Positions 1 through 10,766 of a DNA stretch of 64,000 nucleotides are shown here, in pieces. The position numbers and the translations under genes were made by a program. The notes under the pieces were generated by a model that saw nothing but the letters and a program-made list of their open reading frames with translations, made no database searches and was not told the origin of the DNA. Positions within the stretch are counted from its first letter, which is position 1. The number at the start of each line of letters is the position of its first letter. Source of the stretch: Riptortus pedestris (Eukaryota; Arthropoda; Insecta; Hemiptera; Alydidae); the NCBI GenBank assembly GCA_019009955.1, contig CM032228.1, positions 206,101,001 to 206,165,000 on the forward strand, given 5' to 3'.

Positions 1-224
1 AATATATACCGTTAATATTACCTTTTAATTCGTTTTCATAGCTCTCGTCTACAATAATTTGATTATTATATGTACTTCCACCTCTACCAAGATCCTTAAA
101 GAGCATAAAATTAGTGTCGAACAATACAGGTCTCGCGATTTATTTGTCGGATTCAGAGTAGCCTATGGTAGCTTATGAGATGGATATTGAACTATACTTT
201 CAGTATTTCACACCGTGTGTGTGT

Positions 225-258
<34 letters not shown>

Positions 259-266
259 TGAGTGTG

Positions 267-298
<32 letters not shown>

Positions 299-299
299 C

Positions 300-334
<35 letters not shown>

Positions 335-720
335 AGATACATTATATATGTATATATATTGTTTGTAAGCGCCGAAATTGTGAGTGTTTTTCGTGCCTAG
401 TGGTGAAATATCCATTGGTCCTTCATCATGCTCTTAGGAAACCCCTTCCAATTGATTCAGCTTTCATTCATCTCCGTTTTGATAGACCGGCTTACACTCT
501 TAATATGACTGGTGAAAGGAATATACGTTTCTCCAGCCATGTTTCTATTCCTGTGGTACATAAAACAAGCGGTATCTTTGATCTTTAATTTGATAAATTT
601 ATATTTATATTTATGACTAGTGTGCTCACATTTTGAAGACTTGTTTTAATTACTATACTTAGTCCCATAATTGTTAAGAATTCCAATTCGTTTAAAGTAT
701 TTAAATTGAGGATCGGTTGA
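1..720. other. Intergenic, with a compound microsatellite
   Basis: No exon or known element is recognised here apart from the microsatellite at 228-334. A 62-codon open frame at 400-588 has no recognisable domain, no splice context and no neighbour that supports it, so it is not called a gene. Confidence 0.5.
228..334. repeat. (TA)n/(TG)n compound microsatellite
   Basis: Two TA runs (about 228-254 and 275-298) are followed by a TG run (304-334). The Tyr-Ile and Cys-Val rich open frames across it are translation of the simple repeat, not genes. Confidence 0.97.
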
Positions 721-721
721 A

Positions 722-774
722 GGCATGAGTACAACCTCAACAGCTGATTTTTTCTTAAGAGTAATCTGCTTAAA
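722..774 (+). mobile_element. HINE-like element, 3' end fragment
   Basis: The string CATGAGTACAACCTCAACAGCTGATTT followed by a decayed TTAAGAGTAATCTGCTTAAAA matches the 3' terminal block and hairpin of the family seen complete at 4991-5814. The rest of the element is missing upstream. Confidence 0.7.
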
Positions 775-2520
775 AAAAAGAAACAAAGGGATGCATTTCT
801 TCTACAAGTTGAAGTATTCAAAGCGGTAAATCCAGGACAACCGGTAAGATGCAAGTTCGGTGTGATGTGGTTATTACTCTGAAATCCAATATAATATAAG
901 ACCTATATTCACTACCCTTTACACAATATATAGCTATAACTACTTTCGTCACGTAGCTCAATGCGTTTCCCTTCACAATAGGACCGGTGTTTCTTTTTCA
1001 AATCGGACCTACAAAGGAGTTGCACTTTCTTTTTCTTTGTTTTTAGAGGAAATTTGTGAGTGTTCCTGGAGAAAGAATAATATTATGAAAATATCTATGA
1101 TGAAGAACACCAGGACTCTCTGTAGACTATGCAAATTATATTGTTTTAATCTAAAAGAAGGGAAATGTTCTTTCTTTCTGCTATAAAAACAAGTCGGTTA
1201 AATTGATATAATATCTCTAGTCTGTAAAAAGAGAATTTCTCTTATTGTTGCATAATGTCTGAGAGTTTTTTTTTGTCTCAGATTTTGAAAACAGTCAAAC
1301 ATCTTTGTACATGTTTCATCTCAGCAAATTTTAATATTAACAGGTAGATTAACAGGCACGCCCACTAGTATGACATCAGTGGGAACACGTTGTGCTTTGT
1401 GCTACATAGCGTTTTACCTTGTACATAACGTTTTGGTGAACATTTTAATGTAATTTTAAAATTAGGTATGTCACGCTTACATACTCTATGATATAATCTA
1501 TGTGATATAATCTATATTAATGCTAAATCCATGGATAATAAGTATTTATTTACCGATGAAAAAAATGAATGTGTAGGTAACTGAAATAATAATCTAGTTA
1601 AATTAGCAACTGTTGTATCACCTTTTTTAGAAAATATTGAAACACCAAAATAATAATAAGGCTACTTATAGTTACTTATACTTATTGTAAATATATATAT
1701 ATATATATATACTTATTGTAAGTCTAATAATAACATAATTCATTTTTAAAGATCAAGAACAGAATAAAACCAAAGTAATACTGAAATTACATGCAATATG
1801 TAAACTGCACACTAAGAAGTTTAAACAAAAAGTATAAAAGTATGTTCTTCAACTACTGTTATATACATGTTTCGTAAACCCCCGCTTCTACTCAAGCGAA
1901 ATTTATTTTAAATACCATACTCACTAAACATCTCAATACCAAAAAATACTTTAATCCCTGATAACATAGGTTTCTTACGACGGCAGAAATACTAAATAGA
2001 TAGTAAGATGAGAGCATTAGAGTTTCTTATTCCGGCAAGTAGGAAACCTGCTTAGATTTCGCAGTTCTTGTCTGAGTGACTCTTATTTTTATAGCTCTAT
2101 TGAGAAACTAGAAACAGATATGAGTTTTCAAAGGTGTCATCGACTGAAGTAAAGATGCTCTTGAAGATGAAGGAAAAGGATATAAAGGATTCCTGCGTGA
2201 AACTCATGATCTTCCTATTGAACCTTGAACTGATGAAGGAATCGGCTAGAATATTTTTAAAACGAAGGAGGTACCATTAGTGGAAACAGCCTAGAAATAT
2301 AAACTATCATATTCTCATACCCAAAAGAAAATCAAAAAAGGAAAAGGCAATCATTTTTCAGTCCAATAAATGGCACTTGCTTGAGTGTAATACTATCAAA
2401 TTGATGTGTAAATCAAGACAAAGGCCAGATGAATGGATGAAAAAGCCAAAACTCTCATTGCCCGCGAATAGGATATCCTCTAGAATATATGATTTCGTAT
2501 ATTTAAGGAATTTATTGTTG
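775..2520. other. Intergenic; nothing recognised except a short (TA)n
   Basis: AT-rich sequence with a (TA)n run at 1690-1711. An open stretch without a start codon around 2105-2280 has no recognisable similarity. No RNA gene or exon was seen. Confidence 0.5.
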
Positions 2521-2525
2521 TTTTG

Positions 2526-2640
2526 GGGGTTATCAACCCTTTTCTAGCCAGGGTGGGACTGAGGATTGTATTTTTTTCGTCACTAAATAAATGTCTACTT
2601 CCCAGGCGGTAATCAAACCAGAAAGTACTCTCCAATTACT
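2526..2640 (-). mobile_element. tRNA-derived SINE, partial, inverted
   Basis: In reverse it carries the family's GGCTAGAAAAGGGT-type 3' body (seen here as ACCCTTTTCTAGCC... with changes), the ATTTATTTAGTGACG block and a decayed B box (GGTTTGATTACCG in reverse). Compare the fuller copy at 9026-9255. Confidence 0.7.
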
Positions 2641-3980
2641 AAAGATTTATTAAGAGTGGAGGTGGTTTGAACTTCTAATCCTTCCGAAAATGATGAAACT
2701 CCACCAGCCAGCCAGAATATCGAGTCTTTCGGAATTGATAAATTAAGTAAAAGAACAGGCAGGTATATATATAAAAGAGGATTTCACTACATTCTTTCGA
2801 AATTCAATTAATAGCATTGAATATACAGCTGATAACCTAGTAAGCTGAATCTGTTATCAAATCAGTTATGGCGGGAGTTCCGTTCCCATAGTTCCAGTCA
2901 ACACCCCAGTTGCCAACTCAGGCACCTTCAGGAACTACTTGCCTTGTTCTATCCTACCTATTTCTCATTACTGCCTCAATAGCCTACCTTAATGCAACTA
3001 GTATTGGTTATACTAATAAAGTTTGTTTTTTTTGAAGCCGCTAAGTATTATTTATTCAGTTGATGAGATGAGATAGAGGTGCTGCCTGTAAGAAGTAGTT
3101 GAAATTTATATCTGCTGTATTTGTGTTTCCGATGAGCAACTATATTAAAAACTTTAATTGACGAGTGAAATAGAGTACTTACTAGCGCTTAGCCAGAACT
3201 TGAATAAAAGAAAATAAGTTAGAAAGGCCTTAAGGGTAACTTCAAATATCCAGGAGTCCTTGGATATATTGCAAAAAGGTGATCCTTAATTGGATAAGAC
3301 CATCATAAACGACAAGCTCAAAATAAATCTTCCAATGAGCTACAACCCTCCCCACAGGATAAGCGACTCCCCCCCCCCGTCGGCACGTGCACCATCACTA
3401 TGCCTTGAGGGTCAGTAGGTCCGTCACGTGTACGGCGCTCACGTGTGATTCATGAGGGCTTATCTCGCCTCCATCCCTCATCGCAGGATCTGATATCCCC
3501 TGCAATAACCTTACACATCCTAATCACAATTGATGTCAGCTTTCCTCTCTAATACAAACTATTACAGAATCCCAACGCAATGCTTATAAATCAGTGTTCA
3601 CTTATTCACCACGATGAAGAAAAAAAAACATTCCAAGCCTTGAACCACGGTTTATTATTTCCTTATCCCCTCATTTCATCCAAAAACGAAAACGTCTCAG
3701 GTATTTTAGAAGTTTTAGATAATCAGTTGCTTTAAGTAATTTATTGATCTTATTTAACTATAAATGGGAAAGGATGTTTCCAAGCTGGCTAATAGTCTCC
3801 AATCATGTTTAATTATTTATCTATTAGTCGAAAAATTTTGTTTACACGCATCTTCAAGGCCTGCAATATATCAAACAATAATAATAACTAGTACAATTTT
3901 TAAATTTTTCAAAAATCATTAGTTACTTGTAACGCTGATAAAATAATTTTGTCAGTGATTAAAATCCAGAATTTAATGAA
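2641..3980. other. Intergenic; nothing recognised
   Basis: No exon, RNA gene or known mobile element was identified. A small GC-richer patch at about 3360-3490 with a poly-C run has no coding signal. Confidence 0.5.
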
Positions 3981-4104
3981 ATTCATTAAATAACGTCCTA
4001 AAATCCCATCCTGGCTAGAAAAGGGTGGTAACCTGTAGATGACCCGTCCCGATTAGCCTAAGTTGCAAAAAGTGGACGTTAATAAATAATAATAATAATA
4101 ATAA
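3981..4104 (+). mobile_element. tRNA-derived SINE, 5'-truncated
   Basis: It begins inside the ATTAAATAA block, continues through CCTGGCTAGAAAAGGGTGG and ACCTGTAGATGACCCGTCCCGAT, and ends with AAAAAGTGGACGTTAATAAATAATAATAA. The tail is an (AAT)n repeat, as expected of the SINE 3' end. Confidence 0.85.
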
Positions 4105-4985
4105 AATCCAGAATTACTTACATGAAACAATTTTTTTTTTATCCGATTGATGACCTTTTTTTTAGTCTTATGTCCCGTCTTAGTATAAATTTGTTTTTCT
4201 TTTAAAATATAGCTCAAATTCTTTTGATACTATAAAATATACTGTCATATTAGAAATAACATGTCATACTCACCTTCTCTAAATGGATAATACTTCTATC
4301 ATAAGAATTAATACAAAATATTGAAAAACACTTATTGTTAAAGTTCAAAGAAACTATCTTAAATTAGCCTTAAAGAAATTTGATTAAGACCCATTAACTA
4401 AACTAAAAATGGCCGATGGGAGAATGATTTCTTTAGAAATCATAGAAAAGAAAATATGAAATCAGTTCTAGAATGTAAGTATACTCCAACACATTGAAGA
4501 AAATCTCATAAGTGATTGAGAATCCCACAACATATAAAGGAAAAAAAAAGCTATAGATTGAACTCTGATAAAATGAAAAAGAAATTCTTAATCCCCCCCC
4601 CCGTTTGCACTATATGGATATATTTCGTTTTAACTTAGCTCCATGAAAGAGAAATAAAAGCACGCTCCGCTGAACTTTAGCAAGTAAGCAGTTCCTCTTC
4701 CTTACAGTTTCAGAAATACTCAATTTCGGAGAAATCACATTGTCTGCGTTTCTCTCGAATATATCCCCTGCAAATAAGGTAAAAGAAAAAAAACCTTCCT
4801 CCCCCTCCACTCATAGAAATGTTTACTTTTCCCCTTTTTCCAAAATTATTACTGAAGTCAATTTCTTTTTTTCTTTCGTTATAAATGATGCAAACATTAT
4901 ATTCTATCTATATAAACAGGGCAAGACCTTTAGAAAGATCATTTTATAGTAATAATATTTATGTAATATTGATAATGTGCTGTAA
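4105..4985. other. Intergenic; nothing recognised
   Basis: AT-rich DNA with a poly-C run near 4593-4602. The short open frames on both strands have no supporting feature. Confidence 0.5.
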
Positions 4986-4990
4986 TAAAA

Positions 4991-5642
4991 GTCCGTCACG
5001 CAGGGGCTGCGTAAACTAAGCAGATTTCCCATGTGAAGTTTTACAATAGAGAAATCTGCATACTGGTAACACAACACCACCGTGATTAAATACAAACGGT
5101 AATGAGAAATCTTTCAGTTAATTAAAATAAATTCCCAACTGAAACGGCTTCTGAATTGTAAGAATAACTTATATTTTAATAACTCAAATTATAGTAGTCG
5201 AAGAACTAAAGAAGGGGGGGTGGGCGGATGAACAGAAAGTATTTGCATAAATCTCACAAAGTAAGGAAGGTAAGATAAGGTTAGAAACGACAGGTAAGGT
5301 TAGAAGAAGCTTCCACCTGAGCCGAGTAGTTACGAAAATGGCCGACCTAATCCGAACTATACCCGACCACATGTCTTACAGACTTCATTAAAATGCAAAT
5401 ATCTCGATTAAAATTCAAGATAGAGAATAAATGTATATAACAATATTTAGTTTAATTTGCAATAAGATTGGCTCTATACAATTTTTCGATCCGATTTTCG
5501 AAAATCCCCCCTCTAAACCCCCCCCCTCCCTCTAGTCCGATTTCAGCCATTAACGAACTTGATCTGTCTTTTTACATAAAACGGTTAAATATCAAGTTTC
5601 GTAACAATCAAACAAAAATTGCGACCGCTAGAGCGTTAACAG

Positions 5643-5681
<39 letters not shown>

Positions 5682-5814
5682 CATATATATAATTTTGAAC
5701 GGGCCTCATTTTCGTCATCTCCTGGGTGGGATCGATGGACATTTGAAGAAATTTTTCGAAAATCGCGTCATGAGTACGACCTCAATAGCTGATTTCCCCT
5801 AAGGGAAATCTGCT
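4991..5814 (+). mobile_element. HINE-like element, full-length (head module 1)
   Basis: This is one of the most complete copies. It starts with GTCCGTCACGCAGGGGCTGCGT, which contains the hairpin ACGCAG-GGG-CTGCGT. The 12-mer AGCAGATTTCCC follows at element positions 29-40. The body carries a poly-C stretch, the TGCGACCGCTAGAGCG block and (TA)n at 5647-5678. The 3' block CATGAGTACGACCTCAATAGCTG leads into the terminal hairpin and GGGAAATCTGCT. A-runs flank both ends. The two-sided asymmetric inverted repeat, 3' hairpin and internal microsatellite resemble DINE-1/Helentron-derived non-autonomous elements. That classification is an inference. Confidence 0.8.
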
Positions 5815-6535
5815 AAAAAGAGTGTCCCCAAAATTTGGATTACGTGCTTACAGTATTGCCCCTCTACAGGCATCATCATTTTAGGAGCAACTCTTCCTCA
5901 TCATGACATTTCACAATGATTGAAATCGTCCACAACATCTGGGTCGTCCTCTTTTACATTCAGGATAACCTAAGTCATTTTTCTTGACACTCTTTCTCAG
6001 CCACCGAACCGCTTCCGCAAGCTTCCTAGAACATGGGTACAGCCGAAATATTTAACATGAAAGCCACTTGATCAGATTACTCAGATGAAAGGATCAGTAT
6101 TATTCGAAAGATCCGTTCCAGCTATGTAGCGGATTAATATAATGACTACAACAGGCAGTTTGACTCTTCTGCATTTCACGGAAAAAGTTGCAAGCAGAAA
6201 GTAAGATATTTCAGGAGAACAACAATAGCCTTTCCAGAAAAATTAAACTCCAGATGTAAGAGATAAACTAGACATACTTCGTTGTGAAACTAATTGGTTA
6301 ACAATATTTAGGAAGTGGAGAATGGGTACGAAAAAAATCACCTGCAAGAAAGATCTGCAGAAGAGTCCTTCCTCCTGTGTCCTGTGTATCCAGCAAGGGA
6401 TGGAAAACTCACGGCTTTGCCTGAATTTGTTGTATGGCAAGGAAGGTGACCTATGAACCAAGGACAGCCTCCTTGGTATTATCCTATTATAATAGTAGTA
6501 TAGCAAACCAAGATGGCCCACATACAAAAAACAAT
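5815..6535. other. Intergenic; nothing recognised
   Basis: Ordinary AT-rich sequence. A 94-codon minus-strand frame at 6243-6527 is unsupported by domain or splice signals. Confidence 0.5.
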
Positions 6536-6951
6536 GTTTTCATTATACTGTTAAAATAACATGTGTTTTCAGTGTAATCGTTTGAGTACGCAAAGTGATA
6601 CTTTTCTTTACTAGTACAGAAAAGTAACAGCTGTTATTGGAATATTCCTCATTATACTATCATTCAAAGAGTTGAAAAAGATGTAGTAGAATGCACAACG
6701 AACAAAAATTTGTCAATAATTAAGCAATCAATACCACAAAAAGGTATTAATATAAGTAACACTAAAAATTGCACAATAAATATTAATTTTAAATTATAGG
6801 TCTATTGCCTATTCTATTTATCTGTTGAATAACCTTTGCAATTTAATAAACATATGTTTCATATTTTAGAATTCATATCTTTATCTTCTGATTTTTTTAT
6901 AAGAATAAAAATATTAAAATATTTACCTTATTTCCTTTTAAGAATATTATT

Positions 6952-6984
6952 ATTTATTAACGTCCACTTTTTGCAACTTAGGTA
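6952..6984 (-). mobile_element. SINE 3'-tail fragment, inverted
   Basis: TATTAACGTCCACTTTTTGCAACTTAGG is the reverse complement of the SINE 3' tail seen at about 4054-4086. Only the tail is present. Confidence 0.6.
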
Positions 6985-7017
6985 CAGTATAATGAAAAGT
7001 CATTTTCAACATACGTA

Positions 7018-7111
7018 CGCAAAGTATCTTTTCTGTACTCGGTCTTATTCCCGAACTCGGCTTCGCCTCGTACGTGAAACTCGACCTCGAACAGAAAAGA
7101 TACACTTTGCT
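7018..7111. repeat. Hairpin-forming inverted repeat
   Basis: The left arm GCAAAGTATCTTTTCTGT and the right arm ACAGAAAAGATACACTTTGC are near-perfect inverted copies about 50 bp apart. The spacer contains CTCGGCTTCGCCTCGTACG. A related half-arm (ACGCAAAGTGATACTTTTCT) occurs at about 6586-6605, which suggests a small foldback or MITE family. Confidence 0.6.
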
Positions 7112-7119
7112 TATTAGTG

Positions 7120-9020
7120 ATGGAAATAACTATTTTCCGAAGGACATCCGTAAATATAGAAGCTAAAACAGTTTAAAAATGGACAAGTGAAATATCGGTA
7201 ATAAAAAGGAGCATGGGTTGACTTGCAACTCATATGAGAAGCAAGTTTCCTGTTACTACAATCAAATGAAAATATTGAACCACTATATTCCAAGTAACCA
7301 AGTATTCCGACTTGAATTAAGGTATAATGTTGCCCTTACTAGCATTGGAAAATTATAGTTTAGAACCACTTCCCCTCCAAGATGGTGCTCCTAATAACTT
7401 CTAATGTTTCCTTTATGACTCTGAAGCTTACTTTAGAAACAAGGACAGTACAAAGCTTTCCGTAAATACAAGAAGTTTCTTTTGCTTTTATAAAGCTCCC
7501 CCAGGATTATATTCATGGCTCAATTTACTAGCAATAATATCAACTATTAAATACTATTTCACCAAATCGATTTTGGAATATGAAAACTTTTATAAGTCTA
7601 GGCACTTGTATTGTTTTTTTTTTAACCAAAGTTCGCGCCTTCTTTATACAAACAAAGCAACGAACTGGTGGAATGGATAAACATCATACAACAAACTAAC
7701 TGAATTTGGATGGTATAGACACAATCGAGTTTGTAAGTACCGCTCCTACATTGCATCTCCACTCTGAGACACTACATGACTTTTATTTTCGTTTATAAAG
7801 CCATCGATTAGAATGAAATTTACGATAATAAATCAAGTTGACTAATACTGATAAAATATATTTTCAGATATAGGATTTTTCAGTTCATTGAACCAAAGAA
7901 GCACGAAAGAAAAAAAAACCGGATGAATGAACAATCTCGAATCAATATTATAATGAAGGTGAGTTTGTAAGGCGGGTCATCTTTTGATGATTTCGTTTAT
8001 GCATGTTGCCCGTCATTCTCCTTGAACTTCCGAAACAGAAATAGCAAATTGTTTTCCGGTCGGGTAACCTTTTACCCCGCCTCCATCAGCTTTTCCTTAT
8101 TTCTTTCCGGTGGCCCGTCTGACTCAGATCGACCTCATCAGAGTGATGGATGAGATTCAATATAGCCATTTATATCGATTATCCTGTCTATTCGATATTA
8201 GCTTGTCAAGGACGAGAGCCATGGCCTCCCTTAGGGCGCGATTAGCATCCCTGAATAAACTCTCCCTTGCAAATCCAATCCCCCAGCTTAAGACTTTTAA
8301 AGTAGAAGGAGTAACTCGGTTTTAAATATTTAAAAGTTTCAAGAAATTAAGAAAATATTGGCATTCTTCAAGGTTAGTAAATAAGAAAGTAAATCAATTC
8401 CACAAGTATAGAATTTAATTATAGTTCAAGATGGTTAAACCAGAAGTACCAGAAAGTCGGTTTAAATAAATAAATTTTAAAAAAAAATAAAAAATGCTTG
8501 TCAAACCTTTCCTCGATATTTTACACGAGTAGTGATGTATAGCCCTTCCTTTGCCTCATTTATCATTGTAAAATCTAGAAAGACTTTATGTGACAAATGA
8601 CTCCATGTTTTACTATTCGCTGGAGACATCAGCTTGAACAATCTCAAAGGACCATTTGTTACACTTTGTCTGCCTCCAAAGAGATATGTCCTTGGCTGAG
8701 TTAATTCAAACCAAAAAAAAATGGTTGGATTCACATTTTATCAATAACAGGCAGTAAATAAAGGATGACACATAAAATTAAATCAAAGACGTTCCATTTA
8801 CTGCGAATTTCTTAACGCATTTACCAATTAAGTTACTTCAACATTTTGTCAAACACTTGCTACCTACAGTATTTAACTATTGTGGATAAAACCTGACAAA
8901 AAAAGTCATCTACAAATTTCAATAACGCCTGATATATTTTCAATTGAATCACTTAAACCTTTCATCGGCCTGAATAAACTACCTCAAAATGTATAGTGAA
9001 TAACTGTAGAAATTGTTGTT
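7120..9020. other. Intergenic; nothing recognised
   Basis: No known element was found. The somewhat GC-richer patch at 8040-8320 has open frames on the plus strand but no recognisable domain or splice boundaries. Confidence 0.5.
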
Positions 9021-9025
9021 TTTGG

Positions 9026-9255
9026 GGCTCAGGTTGGCCGTGCGGGTTAGCGCGTTGGCCCTAATCTCGTGTGGTAGGCCTAGAGTGGCGGGTTCAATTC
9101 CCGTTCTGGTCAGTAGAAATTTATTTAGTGACGGACTCATTAAATAAACTCCTTGAGCCCACCCTGGCTAGAAAAGGGTGGTAACCTGTAGATAACCCGT
9201 CCCGATAAAGTGGATGTAGATAGCCTAGTAGCATAAAGTGGACGTAAATAATAAT
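9026..9255 (+). mobile_element. tRNA-derived SINE, most complete copy
   Basis: The 5' part resembles a class II (Ser/Leu-type) tRNA. It has an A-box-like TTGGCCGTGCGGGTTAGCGCG and a perfect B box GGTTCAATTCC, together forming an internal RNA polymerase III promoter. The tRNA-unrelated body follows (ATTTATTTAGTGACGGACTC, CCTGGCTAGAAAAGGGTGG, ACCTGTAGATAACCCGTCCC). It ends AAAGTGGACGTAAATAATAATAA. It encodes no protein and would depend on a partner LINE, which is not identified here. Confidence 0.9.
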
Positions 9256-9900
9256 AAACAAAAAAAATTTTTGTTTTTTCAAACAGAAAAAAGAGCTTTG
9301 GTATATATCAATTCATTTGATACTTTATCGTATAAAAAGTAAATTCAAGGAATAAAGGCATATTTTCTTTCTTAAATAGGCATTAAAAAATAACATAAAA
9401 TAATAAAATAAAATAGAATCATGATAGAAAATGTGATTAGATTGCATAAATTGATCACGAGGAGTATAAGAAGATTCAGTTCCTTCATTACTAGTTGCTT
9501 CAAACAGAAATTAGGCTAAACCAATTCCCTTATTTTACGAATAATTGAGCCAAAAGCAGAGAGGTTAAAGGAGGCTAAATTCCATCCAATGGCTGACATT
9601 TTAAACTAATTAAGAGCTCAGTAAATTATACCTTTAATAAATTTAATAGAATCATTGAGACGAGATTCCAATTAGTAATAATCCTCTCATTTCACGAGTA
9701 ATTGGCTTTAAATAGGGCAATTAACAGGTAGCTTCCGATCAAAATGTTAAATACCCAATAGTCATCAGCTTAATAAGGCCATGAAATAATATAATATATT
9801 TTTATGAATTATTCATCTACATGATAATGCTCCATCTAAACGCAAATAACCTCCTTCAATGATCTTAGGAAAGGTATAACATACATTTTTAAAATTCAGC
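9256..9900. other. Intergenic; nothing recognised
   Basis: AT-rich sequence between the SINE and the satellite array with no recognisable feature. Confidence 0.5.
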
Positions 9901-9904
9901 CTTC

Positions 9905-10766
9905 CATGATCCACTGATATTTCACTTTGCATCCAATGATCGGGCACTTGTTCATGAACAACATATTCATTCAGGGCTACGACAACCATCTACTGATATT
10001 TCGGACATGCTTGCATCTGATTTTTCACTTTGACTCCTATAATCGGGCACTTGTTAATAAACAACATATTCATTCAGGGCCACGACAAACATCCAACGAT
10101 ATTTCGGCCAGGCTTGCATCTGATATTTCACTTTTAATCCAATGATCGGATATTTGCTCATAAACAACATACTCATTCAAGGCCACGACAAACATCCACT
10201 GATATTTCGGTCAGCTTTGGATCTGATATTTCATTTTGCGTCCAATGATCGAACACTTGTTCGTGAACAACATATTCATTCAGGGCTACGACAAACATCC
10301 ACTGATATTTCGGCTAGGTTTGCATCTGATACTTCATTTTGCATCCAATGATCGGGTATTTGCTCATAAACAACATATTCATTCATGGCCATGACAAACA
10401 TCCCCTGATATTTCGGCTAGGTTTGCATCTGATACTTCATTTTGCATCCAATGATCGGGTATTTGCTCATAAACAACATATTCATTCATGGCCATGACAA
10501 ACATCCCCTGATATTTCGGTCAGCTTTGGATCTGATATGTCACCTTGCGTCCAATGATCGGGTATTTGCTCATAAACAACATATTCATTCAGGGCTACGA
10601 CAAACATCCACTGATATTTAGACCAGGTTTGCATTTGATATTTCACTTTGAATCCAATGATCGGGCACTTGTTCATGAACAACATATTCATTCATGGTCA
10701 TGACAAACATCCCCTGATATTTCGGCCAGGTTTGCAACTAATATTTTACTATGAATCCAATGATCT
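9905..10766. repeat. 103-bp satellite array, about 8.3 copies
   Basis: The marker CATATTCATTCA (CATACTCATTCA in the third unit) recurs at 9962, 10065, 10168, 10271, 10374, 10477, 10580 and 10683. Every interval is exactly 103 bp. Units differ by scattered substitutions and no indels are evident. Some units contain the 14-bp perfect palindrome TTGTTCATGAACAA, and others the variant TTTGCTCATAAACAA. The fifth and sixth units are nearly identical, implying a recent duplication. Since 103 is not a multiple of three, the open frames here do not repeat in phase and are not genes. Confidence 0.97.

Noticed and set aside
165..400. Two overlapping open frames of 61-67 codons
   Set aside because: They translate TA and TG simple repeats (Tyr-Ile, Cys-Val runs) and carry no other signal.
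400..588. 62-codon open frame with ordinary-looking residues
   Set aside because: No known domain, no splice sites that give it partners, and a length expected by chance.
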